Below are positions 1-13,100 of a stretch of DNA of 64,000 bases, one piece after another. Under the pieces are notes generated by a model. It saw nothing but the letters and a program-made list of their open reading frames with translations, was not told the DNA's origin and ran no database searches. The translations under genes and the position numbers were made by a program. Origin of the DNA: Corbicula japonica (taxonomy: Eukaryota; Mollusca; Bivalvia; Venerida; Cyrenidae); contig JAZAYU010000365.1 of assembly GCA_038501625.1 (NCBI GenBank), positions 1 to 64,000 of the forward strand. The letters run 5' to 3'. How positions within the stretch are numbered: the first letter of the stretch is position 1; each line of letters begins with the position of its first letter.

Positions 1-1267
1 AAATTGTGTAAAACTTTTATTTCGTTGTACTATAATTCCTATTAACGCGTTGCCCTAATTAGACGTCATGAGGGCTGAAATGACGTTACGCTTTATAGTC
101 GAACACTATACGCAACGTCACAATGATTCATGAATGAGACTAAACGTCAAACTGTTTCAGAAATCGATAAATAGTAGCTCTTACCTGGGTTAGAATATTA
201 TATATTCTAACCCATCTCTTACATGTACAGAGACGTTACGCTTTAGTCAATATCCAAAAGATAATCAGTAGGGATCGTCAGATGACATTGGACAAAGTTT
301 TGTTTCATTTGGCCAGAGCTTCCGTAAATTTTCGTTGTTTTTGATCAATTACAGCAGAAAGGTTTGACCGCCAGTCACCTATTTTGATAGGGAGTTTGGT
401 ATTGATGTATCCAGGCACCGACCTTATGGCTTATTGTCTTATGATGACCAGGGCCAAAGATCATAAAACTGAAATTGGAGACCAGGCTCAAATCTCAAGC
501 ATTTGATTGGCTGAAATGGCGTTCATTCGCTATTTCAGCCAATCAGATGCTCGAGATTTGAGCGTGGTCTCCCTACTTAGTTTTATGATCTTGCACCCTT
601 AACATGGAGTCGTAATTTCAGGTAAATGTCACAGTAAATTTCAGTTGACAATCATTTTCGATAATTCGGTGACTAATAAGTTACCTTTTGATACACGGTT
701 TTGTTAAATGTATTACGTAGTTGCTGATTTGACTTGTTGCTCTTTGAACAATTACTGTCGTATTTACACAAAACCAAAACATGTAATATATGAATATCCT
801 CATGTAAACCCAAGGCCTCTAAAATTGGCTACAGCGGTAACTGAAACCCCATAAAAGATAACAATTTCTTCTGACTGATAGACTGCCATCCAGCTTTAAA
901 TTTCAAAGGCCCGGGTTGTGTAGTGTTTGTTGTCTGTTTTGTCAGTCCCCCTTGTAACCCACTGAATGTTTATTATTTAATTGATCCCTGTTGTTACTGT
1001 ATACATGTAACCGGGAATGAAATAAAAGTTGAAGTAGTAGATAAAATATTTCTTAACAAACGTTCCTAAAAACTGCAGTAACAAACTACTTATACAAGTG
1101 AATGAGTGCTTATAAAAGTTCTATCGAATGACAAACGGTATTTGCTAAAATTATGCAGGTAATTATGGTGATATTATATTCTATACAATCAATAAAAATA
1201 ACCAATTTTACAGCGGCGTTTACAAAAAATGTTGTCCCAAATAAAGAAGATTAAAAAGAAAACTTAC
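1..1267. other. Non-coding flank of the partial gene at 1268-1438
   Basis: No convincing exon is visible on either strand. The stretch holds one hairpin element (451-597), listed separately, and a short perfect palindrome at about 187-213 (GGGTTAGAAT...ATTCTAACCC). If the exon at 1268-1438 is real, this stretch would be its first intron, and the remaining exons lie beyond the left edge. Confidence 0.5.
451..597. repeat. CCAAT-hairpin element (family A), copy 1
   Basis: Two inverted arms begin with ATCATAAAACT and end with AGTTTTATGATCTTG. They meet at a short loop near 515-525. Each arm carries GATTGGCTGAAAT or its complement ATTTCAGCCAATC, so the element holds a facing pair of CCAAT boxes. 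No coding capacity. About 20 relatives lie in this window. Confidence 0.9.
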
Positions 1268-1438
1268 CTCAATCCTCCTATAAAAACTCCTATTCTCAAA
1301 TATTGAAAATATTTCCTCTTGAAATTTTTTTTCGATTTTAATGCCAAAGCTATTGCTTCTATTAAATTCAGCAGCATTTAATCCTTTATTAACCAGACAT
1401 AGACAGAAGACAAATGAAAAGATGGTATCCGTATTCAT
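1268..1438 (-). CDS. Possible first coding exon of a secreted or membrane protein (partial gene)
   Basis: An ATG at 1438 opens 57 codons that end exactly at a strong splice donor (GAG|GTAAGT at 1268/1267), phase 0. The first 22 residues look like a signal peptide: MNTDT, then a hydrophobic run IFSFVFCLCLV, then NKGLNA|AE as a plausible cleavage site. The mature part is Lys/Glu/Phe-rich (KIEKKFQEEIFSIFENR). The reading frame continues past the donor only into intron-like sequence. No downstream exon was found between 1 and 1267, so the rest of the gene would lie outside the window. I do not recognise the family. The call rests on the signal-peptide-like composition plus the donor, so a chance reading frame remains possible. 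Confidence 0.45.
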
Positions 1439-4147
1439 ATTTATTTCGCCTTTCAGCCTTTCGGTGTTGTTAATTGTTAAAATTCACAATCATTAGCACA
1501 AGTCTTATATTGCGTAATCCTTTACAGCAATGCTGTTTAACTTATTTAAATATCCGCTGTGTCAAGTGTATTCTTCTAGAATATCTCGCTATCTGTATCT
1601 TAATCGCTTTTCTTTTAATAAAACCCGATCATCCGCCTGTTTTAAATATACCAATAAATAAACCAAACCTGTAAGTATTGTATATATGGTTATTGATTTA
1701 TAAAATCCGATATACCCGGGTGTTTTTTTTTTTAATTTTGAAGAAATAGAAAACAAAAGTATTTTGTTGATGATGATGTTGTTATTGTTTTGTTGTTTTT
1801 GTTGTTATTTTGTGTTTTTGGGGGTTTGTTTTGTTGTTTTTTGTTGTTGTTTTTGCTTGTTTGTTTTTTTTGTTTGTTTTTTTTTGGGGGGGGGGGGGGG
1901 GGTGTTTGGGGCTTTTTTTGGGGGGAGGGGTCATGAGGCGGAGTTGGATACTTAGAAATTAATTCCTTTTTTAAGCGGACAGCTTTATATATAAGTGTTT
2001 ATCCGTAGCAACCGTATCGATAGACCAAAGGTGTTTCTAATTTAATTCAACACTCAAGCGTGGTAAAGTGATTTAAACATGCGTGTTAAGTTGTTCTATG
2101 GAAAATAACACGCAGCAAAATAGAAAAAGACAATTTCATTGGACGGCAAATTAAAACTTTTTCAATCTTACCGAATAATATGTCCGTTCAAACACCCTTT
2201 TATTGAATTCTTTTGATTTAAAATAAACAAACAATTGTTGAGGTTAAAATAAAATCAAAATGCATAGGGCATCTTTAATCATTATCCGATGAATATTTCA
2301 TGGGTGCTTATTTCAGCAAGACAATTAAATTTGTTTAGTACTTTAGAATGCATGATCTTTTCATGGAGCGCAGCGAAAGACAATAACCGCCCAACCTATG
2401 CTTAAGACCACCTGTAAACAAATACCACATGTGCTCATGACCATGTTTTGTATGTCAAATTGACTAATATAAAGAATAATTATACCAGTCAATGCCCGAT
2501 TTCAACGACTACTTTTGGGTTTTCGCCCTATTGGTCTTTGAAGACAGATTTGACTGTACAAGGTCAGATAAATTTGTACTCTACGTTTTGTACAATGTTA
2601 ACAAAAATAAAAGCTATGAATTTGATGTCTGGGAACCCATATTTATTCCTTTTGACTATTATTAGTAACAACAATGGAATTCACATAGGTATATATATAT
2701 CGTTTGGTTTAAATAAATTGAAATTTATTCACTGAATGGTCAATGAGGAAGAATAAATACCCCATATTCATACAAACTCTGACCTTTTTTTCTTAATAAA
2801 TCAATAGACAAACTTGATAAATATGCAAGAACACACTACATATATTATGTAATCAAAATAAATAAAATATCTAAGGACGGAATCAATATTTAATCATGGA
2901 CCACATTTGGGTTGTTGGAAATGTATGCTTTACTTAAACAACCTAAATGTTTTTCATATCCCAATGAACGTCATTTTATTAAAACTTCTAAATATTCTCA
3001 ATTTTATAATAAAATAATGAAAATATTTGTGACATGACGGCTTTTGCATAGCTTTTGGAACAGCAAAATTGACTTGTGGTAAATTGTTCATGCACATTCA
3101 AAATGTTTGAAAGTGGCTTTTATTATAAGCATGCCCCAGTTTGATCAAAAAAAGACTTTCTTCCATTTAATTGTTTCGCTAATTGAATTTCCATTTCTGT
3201 CATGGTAATATCTTTTTTTTCAATATGCTGTTAGCAGATTTTAATAGAGTATTCAATGTGCATAACTAGTAAAGTTTTCTGATGGCAGATCTCAGCCTCA
3301 AAGTGAATGTGAGAAGGTGAACCCTAGAACCTTCAGGTTTAAACCACTTGTGGGAAATATTAACCAGGGACTGCCTCAAGGAAGTTGCCCTTGGGTTTTT
3401 TATGGCCTACATTTATTTCATTTTAAACAGATTGCATCATAAATGTTATAAACACTTTCCTTGTAGTGTATGACAATAAAACACAAGAGGGCAGTCATTG
3501 TATATATCTGGGTGTACATATCTGGGAAATTCCAGGTTTAGAGAAACAAAAATCCAGATAGGTATTTTGGGATTATCACATGTATTTAGTAAACATTTAA
3601 TATTCTCATCAATTACAATATTTTACCAATTATTACATATCAGTAGCTTGCAATTGACTAGTAGAGTCAGTTCAGAGGCCTCGCAAGTACCAGCCCAACT
3701 CTTCATGTATAAAAATGTTCTGATTAATTATAACACTGTACAGTTTGGCCAAGCATTCAAGCTTTGAATGGGAAGTATTTCTTCAGCACTTTTTCTTGTT
3801 CATATTTCGCACCATATTGTGGCTCAGTCACTTTTCAAAACCTCCATGTTTCAAGCAGCATATTGAAAAGTATCAAGACTATTAAATATAAGACAGCATT
3901 CAACTATGTCGGTAAAAAAATTCTTCAGTTTGTTGTTGCTATGTGCTACAATATCCCTTCTCCTTGGATCTTCATGTTTGGAAACAGCTTGAAGTGCAAT
4001 ACAGCAGTCAATCTTTGACTGAATACAGTTTCCTTAGCACTTTTCTTCTTAATATATGCCATAAAAATCTTCCCAGTTAGATTACTTTCCAAGTCTTCAT
4101 GTTCCAAACAGTATTAAATTTTGGCAGTTCAATTAATTTTACAGTAT
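1439..4147. other. Non-coding stretch downstream of the SIN1 gene
   Basis: No supported gene. It contains a T/G homopolymer-rich block (listed separately). A fragment at about 3290-3400, with the phrase ACCTTCAGGTTTAAACCACT, recurs in related form near 27550-27620 and 23440. Sequence immediately below 4148 should be the 3' UTR of the SIN1 gene. An AATAAA signal on the minus strand is at 3417-3412, but the true poly(A) site cannot be decided. Confidence 0.5.
1720..1935. repeat. T/G low-complexity tract
   Basis: Poly-T, GTT-rich repeats and a run of about 18 G residues near 1885-1902. Reading frames across it (Phe/Cys/Val/Gly only) are composition artefacts. Confidence 0.9.
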
Positions 4148-7100
4148 TCAAAGTTTTTCAGAATGCTGTTTCTTCAGCATTTTCTTGTCCCTGTGTGCCA
4201 CATATTCTTTCCTCACTGGGCTCATTCTCAGTTCTAGTATATTATTCATCTTGAGCACTATCTCATGGCAGATATCAGTGTCCGCTTCAAAATCGTGATG
4301 TTTGTAATGACTGTCATGACCAAAGTAGGTCAATCTAAACGCAGATTTCCCTGAAAAATAATAAAACTAATTAAGGTTGTGGTAAACTTTTCATGCAATA
4401 TGGGGCACATCTTGGAACAAGGGCCCAAAATAAAACAAGAAGTGCCACAATGCAGCGAAACCAGGTTTTCAACGCCCGAGTATAGACATGAGTAGAATCC
4501 AGAGTTGCATCATGATAAAAGTGACTGACAGGTCAAAGCAAACTCAGAAACTAAAGAAACTGCAGAAACTGATTTTCTATTTTTAGCATCAGTGACCTTG
4601 ACCTTGATCCCAGACAACAGGGTAGCAATATCCCAAGTTGCCTCTTGATATAAGCTACCCACACACCAAGTTTGGTGTCTACAGACCAAAGCAAACTCAA
4701 GATATTCATTGGAAAGTGAATTTCTATATTAGCAACAGTGACATTGACCTTGATCGCACACACATGGGTAGCAATCCCAGGCTGCCTCTTGATATAAGCC
4801 ACCCACACAACGTTTGGTGTCAATAGGCCAAAGCAAACTAAGTAAGTGAGCGGAAACCAAAAGTTGAGGCCTGCCTTCCTGCCAACTATAGCATAACAAC
4901 ATAACAACAACCAGTTTTCGTTGAAAACCAGGTTAAGAAACTGTTGACCCGTCTCAAATCTCAAGCATCTAATTGGCTGAAATGGTGAACAGTTGCTATT
5001 ACTGCCAATCAGATGCTTGACATTTTTGACTGGTCTCCTGACTTAATTTAAGATCTCGGGCAAGGCATCTTGTGTGATAATTTTTGACATTTTATTTCTT
5101 ATTATATACATAAAGAACTTACATTTATCTTCTTGTAAATAACAGGTGTTTTTGTTACATATTTTGACTATATAAAGTTAATTTTATCGAGAAATTCAAA
5201 AAAGTGATGTTGTCTGCAAAATTTATGACATCATTTCAATGACATCAGGGCTATCCGATCAACCTTTATTGGAGTTGTTCTGCTTAGCTTAATTGGTTGC
5301 GTTTTCAGAATTGCAGGTCTAGGCACTGTCACCGGTGCGGGTTCACTCCCAGCTAGAGACAATATCATTTGAATATAATAACATTCTGCCTGACTAACAA
5401 CACTCTATTTTACCTCCATCTTTTTCCTCCAGAAGATCACATGCAGCTATGCTATCAGCATCGTAAGTGACGGCCTTCTGTCGGAACAGCCGGGTACCAC
5501 TCTTACTGGCTACAGGGTCTATTTCTACCTTCTCACCACTTACACCTAAACAGTCAAACTTTAGATATATATTATTACCTTTTTAATAGTTTAACAAATA
5601 AGGCAGTCAAAATCAGAAAAAAACTATGTGCACTGATAAATTAAAGTTTGTATTGTAGTTTGTTTTATTCTCTATTTATATTGTTTTTGTTTATTAGAAT
5701 TGGGTCAGTTGACTAGGCCCGGGAATGGAAAAATATCAAAGCTAATTCTAATTTTAATCTGACATTTTATATGTTGGGATATACTTCAAAGATTAATATG
5801 ATAATTCAAACAACATGCTTAACCTTTACTCCATAAAAACACCTTTCTTGCATGGGCAAACAGTGTAGATCCAGGTAGTATGGATGTGCTAACTGATCTG
5901 GATCTCCAGTCGTTGGACATGCGACAACATGCATTTATATGAAGTAAAGGGTTAACATGTGCCATAAGCTCATGTGGCAATTCATTTCCCATAACACACA
6001 TAGTCTATCAATATGATTTTTATGGGCTAACAGTGTAGATTCAGAACAGCCAGTGTCCAAGGTTATAAAGCTGAGATTGGAAACCAGTCTCAAATCTCAA
6101 GCATCTGATTGGCTGAAATGGTGACTGGTCCCCATTTCAGCCAATCAGATGCTTGAGATTTGAGACTTGTTTCCATGCTCAGCTTTATAACCTTGGAACC
6201 TGAACTTGGATGCAGTGTAATATGGATCTTAACTGTTTACTTTAAGATTACTGCAGTCCAAGAAGCAACCAGTATACACCCAGATTAGACTGTGTCAATT
6301 CACATGCTGCAGACCACAAGGTTATAAAACTGAGAATGAAAACCAGTCTCAGATCTCAGCAATCTGGCTCCAAAGTTATAAAACTGAGGTTGGAAACCAG
6401 TCTCAAATCTCAAGCATCTGATTGGCTGAAATGGCGACCAGTCGCCATTTCAGCCAATCAGATACTTGAGATTTGAGACTGGTTTCCATGCTCGGTTTTA
6501 TAACCTTGGGCACAGATTGGTTGAAACTGAGCAAAGTCTTATAACTAAACAATCCAAACCTAGAGATCTGTGACTGCTTTCCAAGTTTAGTTTTATAACC
6601 TCAAAGCTTGAGCTGGATCTAATCTGCAAAAGCATATTCACCGTTGACCTACCTAATTGCACTTCTGTATTGGTTCGTATTTTATGTACCATACTGACTA
6701 TATAGGACTTGTACTGGTGACTAGTTAGTGACTCGGCCATCTTTGATGACTTGTTATCATCAATGCTGGAATCATCTCCTCTTGAACCTGAAAAAACAAG
6801 TACAAGGATTGACTTGGGTTATCAGAAAAGGGATAAGTTCTTCCAAATTTAGGAAAAAGTTACCTAGGATTTTAGCTTTATATAAAGCATAGAGGGAAAA
6901 AACCTTGGCTGAGCAGAGGGAGGTTTGGGACAGCAGAAAGACAATTTCTCCCAAATCTCCCTCTCTAAGTCATTCCCCACAAGTATTGTTCTTTACTGAA
7001 GACAGCACAGATGTGCAGAGTGATTGGGATCTTCACGAGTTGTGCATGTGATTTATGCTTTTATCTAATTGAAATATGTGAAGTGTTATTCTACACTCCA

Positions 7101-10100
7101 TGTTCCTTAAATTTTCATACAAAAATTCAAATTTTCCCCCAGTTAACTAATACAAAAACATATCATGGTGGTAAAATTGTGCTGGGCTTCAAACTTGCAT
7201 ATCACAGTGGTTGTAACATTAATTAAACAAAATTTAGAATAAAGTTCAGAAGTAGTTTAGAATTATTTGACAGTTGTTTTTTACCAAATATATATTATCA
7301 AAATCTTCCAAACTCGTGTATGAATTTCTTCATAAAAACTCATCCAACCACGACTTAATGGTAATCTTGGCTCAAGATCATAAACCTTATACTTGAGACC
7401 AGTCTTAAAATCCTAGCATCTGATTGGTTGAATCTGAGATCAGCCTACAAATGAACCAATCAAAAGCTTGAGTTTTGAGACTGGTCACCAATCATATATT
7501 TTGTATTTTAAGCCAAACGTTATTCACTGAACTGAATCCAGACTTACTGTTTTCTCTGACTAGACAGAACTCCAGGGTATCCATACTGGCAAGGTTTGCT
7601 TCAAGGTCCACAGGGACACCAGGCTCCGATTGCTTCTCAAGGTTATATGACTGACCTACAAATGAAAAAAAAAGATGAAAACCTGAAAATTTCATTATCT
7701 TTTTTGTACAACTTGTATTTATTATATATTGCCCTTTAAAACAGTATAAGGGAAATTAACTTAATGAATGGGCAGATAATTTTGTAATTACTATAAGAAG
7801 AGTTTTGTTTCTTAGCGCAGTGACCATCCTTTGATACCCTACATCTTTGTTTCAAGCACAACTGCATTAAAATGTTGGAAGTAAAACTGATACTTCAGTT
7901 ACATAATTATAATATAATATTTTATTAACTTAAAGATAAAAATTATTTCCATTATCATTGTTTCAAGTCTTAAAAGGTGTTGTTGTTAGAGAAATATGCA
8001 AGAGATTTTGTGAGTGTTGCCAGGTTGTCAGGACACTTGTCATTTAATGTACTCAAACATTTAAAAGATAAAATATTGGTATGCATTTTCTACATCGTTA
8101 TAAAAAGAAAGGATATTATATTAATCATTATAACAGACAACTGTAAAACTCTGCCAAAACTAGTCTGAATGAATCAGACCTTGAATCAATAATAAACAAA
8201 TACCGTGATATCACTTATTTTTGCAGGGACATATTTCGGAGCAGAAGCCTTAAAATTATTAGTCCATATATTCTTGAATTTTAATTATTCTAATTGGTAT
8301 GACATTACATAGTTACAATTCATTTTGGTTTGATTTTGTGCTCAAATCCCAGCACGAATATGTGAATATTAAACCCTCGTGAATTATACCATAATGATAC
8401 CATAGTATTGGCAGATTCCATGACAACCCTAAGAGTTACCTGGCCTGACTTTGATCTTCCTCCTTTTCAGGGATTTCTCCAGGATTTCCTTCATTGAAAT
8501 ATTCAGGGACTCTATCTGGAACTTGTTGAAACCACGGTGAGGAATGTTCCTGCAAAAATATCAATATTGCAGTTATGATTATAAGTATCTTGAACGGGTG
8601 TGAGGTAACGATGGTAAAATCTGTCACCAAGGGTGAACTGTTTTTTTCTGGAACAAGGCTCTGCCAAGTTCAAACTGAAAACAGTTCCCAGATGTGACAG
8701 ATATTTTTTTTACCGAATGTCTAATGCAAGATACTTTTTCTTGCAAACCTTTTACTCTTCATAACATTTCTGTGTATGTATACAATCTATATTCTTATAT
8801 CCTTACGCTGAAATATTTACAGTAACGCAAACCTTATTTTCTTAATGACATCAATAACTTGAATACATTACATCATATGTGACGTCACTCATGTAGCACA
8901 TGATAGTATCTTTTCCCAGTAAATCATGTGCAAACACTGATCCAGTATGCAAGAAAATTCCTCCCATGACAGTATTGTAAAATGCCATTGTAATTACAAG
9001 GACATGAAGATTAAATATAAATGTTATATATAAAATTAATTCGACTGTGATGTTGTTTGAATTTACATGGCAGTGAAAGGTGTCTTTACAATTCAGAGAT
9101 AACCGTTTCCAAATCTGATCAAACACAGCATTTATTCAACTGCTAAACATTGGTCCTGAAAACTGATTGTCCGGTAAATACAAAGGATCCCTGTGCCCAA
9201 GGTTATAAAACTGAGCATGGAAACCAGTCTCAAATCTCAAGCATCTGATTGGCTGAAATGGTGACCAGTCGCCATTTCAGCCAATCAGATGCTTGAGATT
9301 TGAGACTGGTTTCCAAACTCAGTTTTATAACCTTCAGCCCTGTATAGACTAAAATTCATCAAGGTCTACCCCTTTACTACATATATACATGTTTAAACGC
9401 ATGTGCAACCAGTGTAGATCCAGATCAGCTGGCACATCCATACCGTCTGTTCTGGATTTGCACTGGCTATCTAAATCTAAAATAACCTAATGAAACCTAA
9501 TGAATCTAAAAATGAACAGTGAAGATCTGGATCAGATTGCATCTGCAGGCTGATCTGGATCTACACTATTGACTCGCACAATAAAGGTATATCTTTGGTG
9601 CAAAGGGTTTAATTTCGTTACTTGAAAACTAATTCATGTGAAATAACTTACACTGTGACTATAAAGGTTGACTTTATCTGGGCCGGTACATCCTTCTCTA
9701 CCAGAGCCAGCTTGGTGAAGCCAAACTTAGACACCGGTTCTTTGCTATCAAGACTGGGAAAATCTGTGTCCACTTCACCATCATCCTCCGCAATATGTAA
9801 ACAGTACATGTCTGTATTCTCTCTGAAAAATATAGATGAACTTGCAAAGTTTCAAACAATACTTTATTCTGTAAGCCTTTACTCCATGGTTACTCCTTTA
9901 TTCACATGAGTAACCAGTTTAGATACAGATCAGCTGGTACAACTGTGTCTATTGATCTGGATCTTATCTGTTAGCTACATAACAACAAACTGAAGAAAAA
10001 AAAGAAAAAAACCTTTTTCAATCATTCACTGTGGTTTCATTTAATTTTCAGGGATCAAGTTTCATGCAGAAGACATTCATGAAAGTCATTTTCATCCTGG

Positions 10101-13100
10101 CATGAATCTTCTCACAGTCGTATTAATGTCATAAAACTATATATTTTGTAATTTAATTTTGCTTGGGTTTGATTTTGCACACTTTTCATTGTGCAAATTT
10201 GAGAAAATTTGAGAGAAATTAAACCCCCACTTAATATAATGGTACCATATTAATATACACACTGAAGTGGAGGTTCCCTCATCTCAATGGTGTACTGCCA
10301 GCAGATCAGCCCGATCAAGTCCTGAATCTTGGCCGACGATATGACCACCACAGTCATAGGGTATGGCCTGTCTTCTAAAGGAGCCATTGTCAGGAATATA
10401 TCTATCTTCTTTGTAGGAACCCCAACACTAGCCTGAAAGAAAATATTTAACATAACTGCCAAATCATTGCAGGTTTTTTTCCTAGCAAATTTGAGAACAT
10501 GAACCATACTGGAATCCTTTGTATTTACCAGACAATTAACTTTACCAGACAACATTTTATCAGTCCAATTAAGATTTTATTTTTGATCGAAACAATTATG
10601 CATGAATGATAGAGACACCTGTTGCTTCCATGTTAATACATGTACCAACAAAGTTGCAGTTGAGTAATTATTTCTATAAACTTCGATATTTTTTCTACAT
10701 GTTCTTTTGTTTACAATGATTTCATGAAGTAAACAGTCAGGTAATTTATCATAACTGAGCATGTACATGATTTAATTAGAACGTCCTTGTAAAGTGTGAA
10801 AACTTCCATATATTTGTGTATAGCAGTTTGGGCATAAGCAAAAACTTCATTTAACAATGAAGTAAACTGAATTTGCAGCTGCCTACCTTTCCATCAAACT
10901 TGGCATATTCCAGGAATGGATTCTCCCCCATGCTTGCACTACTGTCCAGCTGCTCGGACAGTCGTGATATCAGAGATTGACCAGCTGGTTTAGGACGTGT
11001 CAACTCCTTCTTTTCAAACAGAAATCCCTTCTCATCAGCTAAAATATATGAATTCAATGTCTTTACCACAGGAAGTGGCCTTCAAATTTAACTACTATTA
11101 ATTTATTCATGAGAATCTGAACACATTTGCTTATGTTTTGATCTTAGCCTTTATGTGCTAAGTAAAGAATTAAAACTCTATATGCCTTCCACTTTGTGGG
11201 AGCATAATAAGGCAGTGCTCCAGCTAGGCTTAAACAAAAGGGCGCTGCGCCCTGCCCGAAATTCCGTTCGCCCTGCCCTAAAATCATGGCGCCATGCCCA
11301 TATTTAAGTGCATCTTTTAAGTGGGTATACACTACCTTTTAGGGGATATTAAGCAGCCACTGAATTTTACAACTTTGACCTACAAACCAGACGTCACGCT
11401 AATTGATTTTACTACACTCAACAGGTGTTATCGTGTTTATCTGGGAACTGCAATTTGACATCGATCAATATATGATTGCAGCAGTGTTTTTTATAACAAT
11501 TACAAATGATATACAGGAGATTACTTAATGAGCAACAATTAGATTAAGGTAAAGTATTTGATGAAAAACTGGCGCTAATTATGATTATTACGTAATGACA
11601 ATTTTTGTAACAGTTTGTGTCTGATTCTATTGAGTAACTATTTTAAAAAATGACATTTGGAGACCATCTTCTTTCATTTTATGCTGATTTTAGATGTTTT
11701 TTGTCCAGTTATCTTTTAGTTAAGAAGCCTGCAAATAAAAAAATGCCAAAACAGGCAGAGATTAGAGAAAATTGACTAATTTCTTTGGGTAATTAAATTG
11801 TGTCAGCTTTCAAAATGCATTGTGAGTACAGTAGTTTTAATTTATCAATATAAACTGAATATCAAATAGTGTAGACCCTGATAAAGTGTAGATCCAGATC
11901 AGACTATCAGATGCGAAGAATGGTCAGGGTCTGCACTGGCAGAAAATGCTTTCTTATTAATGTGAAATAATAAGTAATAGTTAAAAATTAATGGGGTATT
12001 TATTACTTTCAGACAATGAGGCTGAATGTTCATCATAACATGCAGGACAATTAAGCAGCAAAACATCAACAAAAAAAATGAAAATAGCTAGAAGTGCCCA
12101 AGTCTGTACATCTTCAAAGTTCTAAGCAAAATGGAGGACAATATAGTTTATTGTGAAAGAAACTTGATACTGAATGTATTATTTTTAAAGTTCTAAATGT
12201 TGAGGAAAGTTAAATTTAAAAGTTTTTTTTCTTTATCTGATTATTTTATTAAGACAGAATAGTGAAATAGTGAAGTATCTGTTGTTAACATTATTAATTA
12301 TTTATTAAAAGACAGTGTTAATAAATACACTGCCCCTGCCCAAAGATTTGCAAAAGAAGTGCCCAATTTTGAACCCGCCGCGTGCAATGTGCCCTGTTTT
12401 GAGATCCACTTCCCTGCCCTTCCGAAATCCTAGCTGGAGCACTGATAAGGTGTACAATAACAGATGTAAGTTATTTACCGGTGTACTGTAACTGTGTTTG
12501 AGTATCCTTCCATGTGATATTTTTCACTTTGCTCTGATTTCTCTTTTCTTTCTTCATTCTCTCTAGTCTTTGAGCTGTGTTTGACCGTCGACGATGCGCT
12601 CCTGAAATCAACCAATATATTCATTTAGTTAATTTATTCACTATAGTCCTATTTAATTCATTGAGTTGTGAATGTACTTTTGTACAACACTTGACAGTAT
12701 GACTGACAACCATGCGCTCCCGATATCAACCTTTTTTGTAAACTTATTTACTATAGTCTGATTTTATGCATGCAGGGAGTGGTTTGGCTTATCAGAACAG
12801 GGAGAAGATATTCCATAATAAGGCTGAAGTTCCATGTACCTAGATTTCAGCTTGGTGTGAAACATATAGACAAAAACAGGGCAGACCGAGAAGTTTGGGA
12901 CATTTGGGAGACAATTGCCCAAGGTTATAAAACTAAGCATGGAAACCAGTCTCAAATCTCAAGAATCTGATTGGCTGAAATGGCGACCAGTCACCATTTT
13001 AGCTAATCAGATGCTTGAGATTTGAGACTGGTTTCCAATCTCAGTTTTATGACCTTCAGCCTATTTCTCCAAAGTCTCTCTTGAAGCTGTTTGTTTTTGT

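Noticed and set aside
1764..1955. Cys/Phe/Gly-rich 63-codon frame
   Set aside because: Low-complexity T/G tract only.
4551..4964. 137-codon minus-strand frame near the SIN1 3' end
   Set aside because: It spans a repeat element with duplicated units in the last intron; it has no SIN1 similarity and no splice sites that would include it.
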